11,814 bases of DNA from Ectocarpus siliculosus (taxonomy: Eukaryota > Sar > Phaeophyceae > Ectocarpales > Ectocarpaceae): the NCBI GenBank assembly GCA_000310025.1, contig FN649734.1, forward strand, positions 1,997,001-2,008,814, in the 5' to 3' direction. Below the pieces are notes generated by a model. That model did not search any database. It was not told the DNA's origin and worked only from the letters and a program-made list of their open reading frames with translations. Positions 1 to 9,800 of this stretch are shown here, piece after piece. A program made the translations under genes and the position numbers. How positions within the stretch are numbered: position 1 is the stretch's first letter; each line of letters begins with the position of its first letter.

Positions 1-657
1 GAAAAAGGAAAATATGAAGAAAATTGTGTGGGGGAGGGGGTGGAAGATAGTGAGAGAGAGGGGGGGGGCACCGTTGTATGTAAGGAGTGAACCCACATAT
101 CGTTGGAGGAGGGTAGGGCGTTCTTGGGCAAGGACGAGGGTGGTGGGAGTGTTAGCGGGAGTGAACCGCACGTCTTCACTTTGTAATACAGGGCGGAAGC
201 GATAACTATTGTAATACGGCGGTGGGGGGGGGGGTTCGTGAGGGCTTGTCGCCCGGGAGGTGCCGATTGGGGTCTCGTTGCCCAGCTCTTCCATCTCCTC
301 CTCACTTTACAAAGCATCCGGATACGAATAGGCGTTTGCGGATTCGCAACGGCAAAAATCAAACGCAGGTGCATATGGTACCACGAAACACCGCTGCAAA
401 GAGACCGACAAAAATACAGCCATCATGCCTGCTGCGCCCGGCTTGTTAAATATCAGAGGCAGTGTGAACAACACGATTCCAGTGCAAACCCAGTGGTTCA
501 AGGGGTATTCACGGCATGCACGTAAACAAAACAGACAAAGTTGTATCGGCCACCGCAACAAGCTACCACAAAAACATTGGTATATAACCATAGCAGCGAA
601 GCACGAACTACGGCATAGAGAGAGATAGAGAGAGAGGTCGGGCGTCAACACACATAC
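1..657 (-). other. COPG: Intron after exon w14 (3' part beyond window)
   Basis: No further gamma-COP exon could be recognised on the minus strand here, so the intron is at least 657 bp. It holds purine-rich runs (41-70, 223-236, 615-638), a 28-bp-spaced repeat of TTGTAATAC (181 and 209), and a similarly repeated GAGTGAACC motif (86 and 158). Nothing else is supported. Confidence 0.75.
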
Positions 658-818
658 AGTACCTGCTCCTCGATGGTGTTGGAGATGGTGAAGTCGAGCA
701 CCACGTAACCGTCCATGATGTGCTTCACGCAGCGGACGACGTACTCCGTCTCCGACTCGGTCAGTTCGACCGGCGTGGCCGAACGGAACACGCGCCCGAG
801 CCTCTCCAGTTCCGGCAC
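658..818 (-). CDS. COPG: gamma-COP exon w14, start of the appendage domain
   Basis: Window residues 555-608: [54 protein letters not shown]. This matches VPEF..LG.LFKSS...[33 protein letters not shown], the first strands of the gamma-COP appendage sandwich subdomain, which in animals binds ARFGAP2. The acceptor is a CAA repeat ending CAACAACAACAG. I chose donor ACT/GTATGT at 652-657 because it keeps the family spacing QVLE; an overlapping CAG/GTACTG would end the exon at 663 instead. Confidence 0.93.
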
Positions 819-3800
819 CTGTTGTTGTTGGCGAAACACAGCAGTGGGGGCGGGCGGGTACTCACATGTTTTGCATGCCTTAGCGGTTAGACCATAGACC
901 ACGCGTTCTCGAGAGGACGGGGCATTGGGGGGGTACTCATGTGTTGCGTGCTGCAGCGGTTAGACCATTGACCACGCATCCTCGAGAGGGCGGGGAGGGA
1001 AAAGATGTTGGCGACACGGAAAAACCATGGGGACGTGAACAGGCTGAAACGACTGGTACCTACCTCACAGAACAAACAACACAAGACAAGACAGAAGACG
1101 ACGACCGCAGAAAAAGCCCCAAGCACTGCCAAGCGTCTGATCGATCGATCGATCGACCGACCGACCGACCGACCGACCGACCGACCGACCGACCGACCTT
1201 GTAGGCAACACAACACAAAACCCACAACAAACGGCAACGATTAGACGACAGCAAGCGCCAAGCACTGCAAAGCATCAGACAGACCCACCGAAGGACCGAC
1301 CGACCGACCGATCTTGTAGACAACACAGGACAAGACCCACAACAAACGACAACGATCAATGGACAGCAAGCCCCAAGCACCGCAAAGCATCAGACAGACA
1401 GACCGACCGACAGACAGACCGACCGACCTTGTAGACGTGCTCAGCGGGGTCGTCCGGCGCCACCTCCGCCGCCGAGGCAGAGCCCGACCGACCGTCCTTG
1501 CCGGCACCCTTGGCCACGATACCGGTGGGCACGGCCACTTCTTCCACTGGACAAAATAAAATAGGTAAGCACGAAAAGTACGAGCATGAGCATGGAGTGC
1601 ACCAGAGGAAAACAGCCACTTTCCTCCCATGAAAAATAGACAAGGATGAAAGAACGCGCACATGCTTCGTATTTAGAGGAAACGGTCACTTCCTTCACTA
1701 ACAAAAAACAGACAAGGAAAAAGAAGCACGCGCATGTGTATGTAGAGGTAAACGGCCACTTTCCTCCACTGAAAAAGAACATAAAGAAAGGGCAAAGAGC
1801 ACGCGCATGTGTACGGCAAGGCGACTCGAGTAACAAAATTGCTTGTGGGGTGGGGTGTGTTTCATTGATGTTTGAATTACAGTCGTGGTCCCGGTTTAGC
1901 GGTCCATACATGTACAGTGTCACAAAATGTTATCACCGCTATTGAGGGCATCGCCGCTTAGGATTGGCAGCTACACAGTAGTTTTGGCTACCGAGGTGCA
2001 GCGGTACCACGAGATTCTGGAACCGCTATTCAGGGCATCCCGCTTAACAGGGAGAACTCGCTAAACCGGGAGCACGACTGCATATTCACATCTTCTCATT
2101 CTTGGGCGCGCCAACAAGCGCAGGGGGACACGCGTGACGTCACCGACAACGGAAAAAGGGGGAGAACACGAAAACGCTGCGCTTGTGGGCGGGAACACAG
2201 CGGGCAGCAATGGTGTGGAATTCGGAGACGGTTTTACCCTTCGAGCAGGCTCGTTTTCTGTCGATAACAACTCTCGTGGCGTGTCCAAACGTCACGGACT
2301 ACTGATCGACCAATTCCCGCCACGGCCAAATGGTTGGGATGTTGGGATTTCGGTACCGTATTTTTTCTGGTGTAAAGGATGGTGATTATGGCCGCAATTG
2401 TTTTCGGAGTGACACCACAGGGAAAAAAAGGAGTGTCAAGAGGAGGAGCCAGCTGTCAAGTCACAAAGACACCAAGCGATCACACGCAATTCGGGGGGGA
2501 AGGCCAAAACGCGCAAACATATCTCGATATGTGCGTTTGTTCGTCCCAAAAGTAGTCTGGCGCCAGTCTACACCCTCGGTGCATATTCTTGGCGTATCAG
2601 CCGGGGGTCACACAAGAGGAAGGTCACCCAGGGATAATTAATGTATATATACTCTTCGAAGCATTTCGTTATTTCTGGGAAGAGCATAATGATGCGCATC
2701 AGGCAGGCGCATTGTGTGTCCAGGTATAGCACAATGGTAGGCAACAGGAACGCCAATTGCGTGTGTGACACTGTTTCGTTCGTCGGGAGTGTTCAAAACC
2801 TCGATGCTGAATGTCGACAACGAGGACAACGATTGAACCCCCCCCCAGCGAGAATAGCGGACCCCCGGGGCTGTGTAAGCTCCATACAAAAGCACGCAGG
2901 TGCTCAGATGCCCAAAGTAGCAGAGCCTAGCCAAAATAAGCCCCGTTGAACATCGAGGTGCGCTCAGGTGCTCAAACCAGTAGTACATAGCAGGGGCCAA
3001 AAAACACAAGAGAACAAATAAATCGCCTGTTACCTCACCTACGGGGAGCGACGATAGCACGAGAGGCTGCCCGGCTGTGGCCGGCATGTGCTGGTGGTAG
3101 GCCTTCACCGCCTTCTCCAGGGAAGAGAAGCTCATCGGGAGGGCCTCAAGAAGCAGGTGAGCCCTGTTGGCGTTTGTGGAAGCGGAGGCGCGCGAGAGAG
3201 ATATAGAAAACAGGGGGTTGGTTTCTTGGTCCACGAATCCTTCAGACTGGCGGTGTGGAAACCCAAGAAACTCATGCTCTCACATGTTTTTTCTTTTTTC
3301 CAAAAAGCGTTGAGGTTTGGTGGGGCGCTTGGTTAAGTCTGCATACGGTAGCACGGCATAGTAGTTGGCACAATCTCGCGGGGAGCCAGCCGGCAACCAA
3401 ACAAAAACGTTGACGACGAACGTGTCAAGCGTTGCAACGACACGGGCCCCGGGAGGGTTGGCGTGCTCTGCCGCAGCAGCAATACGTATCATCGTACGCT
3501 AACGCTCCGCGTCTGGCCATTGCGCCGCAGCGAGTGGATTGTCACAGCAACAACCCATACCATCGCACCGCTGAAGCTCAGCGTCCAACCGTTGTACCAC
3601 CGCCGTGTGGAGTAAAATCATCGGGAGGGCTTCCAGCACACGAAGGCATCTTGCGCCTCGGGGGCGGCTAACAAAACGCCGAAAGCCAGCACTTCGGATA
3701 AGTTGTAACTTTGCACGTTTGGCGCCTCCCCCCACGTACCACGCCCCACTTTCCTACCCACCCCTCTCCCCATGCTCTGCTACCCCGGTAGGCAAACAAC

Positions 3801-6800
3801 GCCATCACCGGCGCACTCACGTGGTTGGCTTCCCCAGAGGGGGGCCCGCGGTGGCCGGCCCATCCCCCTTGGTTTCCTCTGCGCCGTGCCCCCCCTCCAC
3901 GAGGGCATCGGCACCGGCCTCGTCCTCCCCGTCGTTGTCGCCCAGGAGGGTTAGCGCTACCGTCGCCCGATCGCGGACCTGTTGTTTACGTCGCATTGGC
4001 GGGGGTTGGTCATGGTTGACGGTAGGGCCCGGTTTGGCGAGCCCGGGAGGGCATGGGGTCACTATTCAGGGCAGGTCGCTTTTGCCGTGTTGGTCATGTT
4101 GACAGTAGGGCCCGGTTTGGCGAGCCCGGGAGGGAATGTGGTCACTCTTCAGGGCAGGTCGCTATTGCCGTGTTGGTCATGTCGACAGTAGGGCCCGGTT
4201 TGGCGAGCCCGGGAGGGAATGTGGTCGCTATTCAGGGCAGGTCGCTACTGCCGGAATAGTGACTGGTACTCTGGGTGCACTGGCGGTGCCAAGTGAATTC
4301 TTGTGGTCGCTTTATTCGTGCAGGGCATGTCGCTGAACAGGGGCATGTCGTTAAACCTGGCACACCACGTTCGTGAGAAGCAACTCGAGCTGTCAGGAGT
4401 CACAGTCACACGTACGTCCCCCAATAAGAACGTGGGATATCTCGGAACAAAGGAGGGACGCGAAAAAATTGTGTGGGTAGATTAAAATATAGATACATAT
4501 ATGCGGTAGTTCCACTCTCAACAGCAGCCGTACCGCCGACCACCGAAGCATCCCAACGACGATTCGGAAAACAACCAAAACATGAGGGCAAAACGCAGGA
4601 TGTACCATCGGGATGGCAGGGGGAAACAGGGATGTTCGACGGCACATATCTCGACCATCCTCCTCCGGCAGAAATTTCCCCGACAAAAAGGACAAACACA
4701 GGTACAGCAGTGTGGAGAAGAAGCGGGGGGGCATCAATACCCCGGGTGAAGTCGCTTGGCACACACACGGTTAACCCGCACAAATAGAGCCAGCCTCTCC
4801 CCCCCACCGCTGTACATCGCACCCTCCAAAGCGACTCGCCGAACACCTCACGACGCTTCGCGCTTGGCGACGTGAGAGCCTGGTCCCGTGAGAACCCGGC
4901 GTGCTCCGTCCCAGCTTTGTAGGGGTGCGAGGTCAATGGTCTAACAACTACGGCATGCACGGCTACGAGTACAACCCCCCCCGTACAAGCGTTCACAAAC
5001 CGCGTTCACCTCGTCGTCTTCGTCCAGCAGCGAGCGCTTGATGAGCACACGGATGGAGGGTCTGAGGGAAGGCAGCCTGGCGGCGAACTTGGCGAGGGCG
5101 GGCACCGCGGCGGCGCGTACCGCCGCGTTCTCCAGGATGACCCTGCGGAACAAATATATACATTTACATCCAGCACAAGAAAGAAAGAAATCAAAATCGT
5201 GTGCTCAATGGGGACGACAACACCACGCCAAAAGCTGCTGTCGAGCTTCGACGTGTTAGCAGCAGACCAAGTCAGTGTTTAGTGCCTGGTGGTGGAAGAA
5301 CTCGGGCGACTAATATGGATGGGTATACCGCCGCCTTCTCTAGGATAAGCCCAGCGGAAATGTTGTTCTTGTTCTTGTTTTGGTCGTTGTCTTGACATCA
5401 AAAACCGTTCCGGTCTCCGCCCAGCAAACTCAAAAAACACCCGCTGGTCCAACTGACGCGGAATACATGCAGAAAAAAAAAAAAATCGTGTTCTCAATGG
5501 GGACGAAAACACAGCAAGCCTGCTGCCGAGCTTCGGCGTTCGAGCAGCACACGAAAACTCGGCATTTTGTGCCTGGTTGAAGTAGTCTAGACTATTTGGC
5601 AACTGTATCTCGGATATCTACGAGGGAGTGTAGCAGATGGATCGAGTTATTTTCTCTTTTACGGGAGAATCTCACGTAGGTGCAGTACCCATAATAGCAC
5701 GGAAGATTGCGCCGACCGCGTGGGAGCGCTTTTCGTGGAAAAGTGAATCGGTTGATTTATTGTCTACTTGGTCCAAGGGCTGTTGAGCAGGACGTTGGAC
5801 TGGTGTGGAATGTTTGATTGTAAGATTCAGTCAACCACTGCTGTGGACGACATCTGTTCGACTCGAAGTCGCATGCCGTTTCCAAGACAGCCGTGGCCTG
5901 TGCACACATTCGTATCACGTATACACACTATTTATCAGTACAGCGCATCCTGCTCCGCCTGGACGAATCGGATGTGCGAATACAGCCGTGTTTCCCCCCG
6001 AGACACATGAGCCGCACAATCGTTCTGTGTTTTATCTCACGTGTGTACGAATAATGTTATTCTTGAGTCGAGAGTAGTCGTTGTTTTCAGCCGATTTACC
6101 ACAGTTACACGAGTGAACGTGACGGTGAAACTTAGGGCTACCTCTTGCAGACGAATCTCATGTATCGGGCGGGGACATGAGAACACAACGTGGAGCCTAT
6201 CGTAGATGAATCCGATATATCGCTACAGGTACAAGAAATAGAAAAATAGGGTCACCTGTTGTAGATGAATCTGATGTATCGGGCGGGGACATGAGAACAC
6301 AACGTGGAGCCTATCGTAGATAAATCCGATATATCGCTACAGGAAACAGAAAAATAGGGTAACCTGTTGTAGATGAATCTGATGTATCGGGCGGGGGCCG
6401 AAGTGGACGGGCCCAGCTCCCCCACGAGACTGAGGATCTGCGTCGACAGGGCCGTGAACTCGCAGTCCTCGATGAAGTCGCAAAGGTGAAACAGAGACAT
6501 CTCCTGCAAAAGGCAGCAAAAAAACAGCGTGGACGGACAGATTAGAAGGATGTGACACACAGTTGTAGGGTTTGGGCCACGCTGAGGGTTTGCCCGCAAG
6601 CCAGAACGTGCAGCAGGAAAGGCTGGTGCACGGCAGGCGGTGGACGCTTGTCGGGCTAGAGCAGAGACAGGTTGACCTCGGGCACACGAAAAATGTTCGA
6701 GGAGGAGGCTGGTCAACCCTAACGTTGCAGCTAAGCTCGACCAAGTGTCTTCCGCCAGAGAGGGATCTAGATCGCAGCCATTCAGGTCGTAGCGTAGGGG

Positions 6801-9800
6801 CTCTCGACCGAGCTAAAAAAAACGGTGTTCAAGTTCCTAGATATTGAGCTTTAGCGAGGCTATCTCAACTTCTTGACGGCCGATTTCTGAAGTGCGAGTG
6901 CTACCTGTAGTAGACAGTTCGTCATCAAACACATACAAAAAACACACACACACACACAAACAAAAAAACCATGCCTTTGTCTCCGGAATGGCGGTCATGA
7001 GCTCAACGATGCAGTCCGTGATGGCCTTCTTGAACTCGAAGCCTCCCTCTTCCCTCAGGAACGTGGCCAGGAAACCCACCAGCACGCGGTGCTTCAGCGG
7101 GTACTTGAGGCAAAGCTGGCAGACAATTTAATAAATCAAGTTACCGGAACAAAGAGGGGCAAGGGTTACGTCGAGAAAATAACGGAGGCGGGGAAAAGCA
7201 AGGTGCGTCCGGCCACCCGAGGCGCACGGTGGGGTGAGGACGACTGACGTATTGGCGTCACACGCAGCGCAAAAACACACACGCACACAGTTTATTCTGC
7301 TGCTGTTGTACGGTTTCTGTTATTAAACCGGGGAGTAGCTTCGCCTCCTCGACGACCCCCCCTCACGGGGTCCCAGATCATGGCGTCTTCGAAGCATTTT
7401 CTCTTCTCAGCCGCACTCAGGCTGACGAATTTTCATTGGCCAGCCGGTTAGCGCGGTCGATGCTATCAAAACACACAGAGAACACACACACATACCTGAC
7501 GGATAGCCTTGACGACAACGATCTTGAACTCGTCGGCGATCTCGTTCATGAAGGAGGAGATCTGCTTCATCAGCCGGTCCACCGACCCCTCGGAGCCCGT
7601 CTTGAGCAGTGTTGTGATGGCCAGGGTAGCGATGGACCTGATCTCGCGCGCAGGCATGTACAGCAGCAGTCGAGCACGAAACAAAATCACAGCCGTGTGA
7701 CCATGTACACACGTACAGCAGCAACCGGGCGAATCGAAAAAAGCTTCTCGAGACGGCGTGATTGCATCATCCTGCGTACAATCGTCAAGCCCGGCGCGTG
7801 TTTCAAGGTAGGTCACATTTCATCATCTTCATGGTCACTGTAATAACAAACAAACACGACAACAGCAATATCAATAACAATATCACAGCAAACGGCTTGC
7901 ATACCACCAAGATAAAAAAGGAAGTTAAACATCGGACATAAACCACGTCCGCGTCAGAACTTGCGCTCGAGCATCCTTCCTCAGGGGGGGCGCTCTCGCC
8001 ATGGATAAAACTGGTCGTTCATCGGGTGCCATCCACGCTATACTCAATACGAGACTCGAAGCAAGTTGTACCAGCGCCTCTGGACAGGCCGCTGGAGAAA
8101 TCTCCTGAACTGAAAAATCTGTTTGGACCGAAAAAAAATCTGTACTGAAAATCTTCCTACAGTGAAAAAACTGTCTTGTTGTGAAACACACCGTAGCTTC
8201 TAGACTCTAATATCTTCCAGACTGAAAAATTTCCTGGTATTACTCACCTGTTAGGGTCGGAGATGAGCACCTCCATGTCCGAGTTGCACTTGAGGATGCT
8301 CATGGGGTACTTCGCGGCCACCTCGCTAAGAGTGCGCATCGTCCCGAACTTGAGAGCGGGCTTCACTGAGGTCAAGAACATCTGGTGATGGCACAGGCAA
8401 ACAAGATAGATAGGCACATACGCGAGCAACGATGACGCGTTGGGGAAAAGAAGAATGCCATGCAGATCACGAGACGGAAAATAAGCCCAGCATCCAGCCG
8501 CTTTTCTTCCATTCACTTGAGACTTCAACACATCCCCTCGACTGCTGTGGTCATATCTCAAACAGGTACACAGTCTCTCTGTGATCGTACGATGAATATT
8601 TTCTGAGACGGGGAGTTCGAGAGAAGGACACGGGTGATAGACACGCTGAGGACGATGTTGCGCGACGGCTGCTGACGAACGTGGAAAGGGCCCTGACCAC
8701 GGCTCAAGAAAGTGAACATGCGTACGCATACAACGTAACCATGCGACGAGCAAAAGGCAGAGTGGGCAAATGGCATACCACGTTTGAAAATAAAAAAAAA
8801 ACACCAAACAATAACTCGCACACGAAAGGTCGATGCCAACATAAGAATAGACATATATCAACTGCTTGAAAATATAGAAACCGTCCTGATTATACAAATG
8901 CGATCACATCCGGAAGGTGTCTACTTTCCCGAACAAAGGTGGTACATACACCACAACGGCACTCGCAAAACGCGGCAGGCGGAAACGACGGTCGGACCTG
9001 GAGCACGTTGATGGCGGGGGAGAGGTCGTTCATCTCCACCCCGGGGAGGTTGCAGATAGCCCGGGCCGCCTCGTACATCACCATGTCGGACCGGTGGCGC
9101 AGGGAGCTCTCCAGGAACTGCCAAAAAAAATCGGCAACCAGGTCAACAAATAACCTTCCGACTGCCTGTGGTTATACCTCGAACTGGTAGTATTTCTGTG
9201 TTCATGTACTGCCTTCTCAAAACCAAAGACGCACGCACAGACAAAAATAAGTGAGATGGGATGGGTGGGAGCATGTACACAGCACCTCGTAAGGTAAAGA
9301 GAGATGTAAATGAGAGCATCCACAGTGATTTCCCACAGGGACACGCTCAAGGAACTGCGATATTTTTGTGTAACCAAAACGGAGCCGTGCAGTCGCAGGG
9401 CGACGGCACCACAAGAGCGACCAGCGAGAGAGAGAGGCAGACGTGGATGCTATCAAAAAATTGCAAAATAAATAAATAAATAAACAACAAAACGACCAGT
9501 ATTAACAGTCTAGATTTTCCGCACAAAACAAACAAGAAAGTCAACGACGCAGCCGAATATCTCTGATACATGGTACGAAAACATCAAAACATGATGCCAA
9601 CAAATCCAAGACGAGAAAGGAAAGAAAAGCATGCCTGGTAGGCCGCCCGCGCGTTGGTGGCGGAGATATCGTCGTGGAGGATCTTGCTCATGTAGCGGAT
9701 CAACAGGCACACCGCCAGCGGGCTGCGCATCGGACTCTTGGACAGCTGGGTCACCTGTGTTGTTCGAAGAAAACCGAAACGCCGCCGCCGGCCGTGATGG

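Larger units (their letters stand above)
819..1427 (-). other. COPG: Intron w13-w14, repeat-filled
   Basis: About 609 bp, donor GTCGGT, acceptor CAACAACAACAG. Roughly 80% is repeats: a 75-bp unit twice (857 to about 1000), and three units of a 115-bp repeat (about 1074-1433) whose last unit overlaps the exon w13 donor. No coding content beyond frames produced by the repeats. Confidence 0.85.
1547..3038 (-). other. COPG: Intron w12-w13, longest intron in the window
   Basis: About 1.49 kb, donor GTGAGG, acceptor TTTTGTCCAG. It contains the acceptor decoy repeats (to about 1810), a TIR-bearing element (1867-2092) and a 68-bp-spaced repeat (2897-2994). Between 2100 and 2640 I see nothing recognisable. 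A C9 run occurs at 2838-2846. Confidence 0.85.
3979..5009 (-). other. COPG: Intron w10-w11
   Basis: About 1.03 kb, donor GTGAAC, acceptor AAACAACAG. It holds the 83-bp triplication (4003-4256), a degenerate continuation to about 4380, and an inverted copy of the 75-bp repeat at 4918-4985 next to the exon w10 donor. The 196-codon minus frame through it (4406-4996) does not resemble any family I know. Confidence 0.85.
5186..5590. repeat. Pair of ~100-bp repeats 289 bp apart
   Basis: CTCAATGGGGACGA occurs at 5204 and 5493. The shared block runs from AAATCGTG through GCTGC.GAGCTTCG.CGT and AGCAGCA to TGCCTGGT (5284 and 5570). Both blocks are preceded by an A-rich stretch and by GCGGAA, which is the acceptor-side sequence of exon w10 in the first case. 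Confidence 0.75.
5143..6363 (-). other. COPG: Intron w9-w10, second longest
   Basis: About 1.22 kb, donor GTTACC, acceptor TTCCGCAG. From the donor side it holds the five-copy exon-end array (6140-6396). At 5600-6120 I see nothing recognisable. Then come a 289-bp-spaced pair of repeats, a cassette shared with intron w1-w2, and a copy of the exon w10 acceptor (5326-5364). Confidence 0.85.
6504..6974 (-). other. COPG: Intron w8-w9, GC-AG
   Basis: About 471 bp, donor GCATGG, acceptor TTTTGCAG. It contains the AC/GT dinucleotide run at 6942-6957 just inside the donor. No other recognisable element; open frames on both strands are short and unlike known proteins. Confidence 0.85.
9118..9634 (-). 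other. COPG: Intron w4-w5, GC-AG
   Basis: About 517 bp, donor GCATGC, acceptor TTTTGGCAG. It contains a copy of the exon w5 acceptor (9334-9378), a weaker one near 9177, and an AAAT run at 9466-9484. Confidence 0.85.

Noticed and set aside
1-657. Next appendage exon of gamma-COP
   Set aside because: I looked on the minus strand for a continuation such as a LENV/VxM.P strand pair and found no conserved match with splice signals.
857-1000. tRNA gene
   Set aside because: Only the A-box/D-arm part is tRNA-like; no acceptor stem, anticodon arm or T-arm can be formed convincingly.
887-1380. Overlapping frames rich in VGRS/DRPT repeats on both strands
   Set aside because: Produced by the GACC tetranucleotide, which is open in all phases; not collagen-like or other real protein repeats.
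3132-3630. TCATCGGGAGGGC shared by exon w12 and intron w11-w12 as another junction copy
   Set aside because: Only 13 bases are identical, and ATCGGGA also occurs near 4607, 10842 and 10964, so it may be a common short motif; not counted as a secure junction duplication.
3605-4102. 165-codon plus-strand open frame, Pro/Ser/Arg-rich
   Set aside because: Antisense of exon w11, whose frame matches gamma-COP; composition reflects GC-rich reverse reading.
4406-4996. 196-codon minus-strand open frame inside intron w10-w11
   Set aside because: No recognisable domain, part of it is the inverted 75-bp repeat, and the conserved DDE/VRDRA join skips it.
8244-8897. 217-codon minus frame that includes exon w6
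   Set aside because: Only its last 45 residues match gamma-COP; the upstream part is intron w5-w6 that happens to be open. The conserved VLQ/MFLTS join shows it is spliced out.
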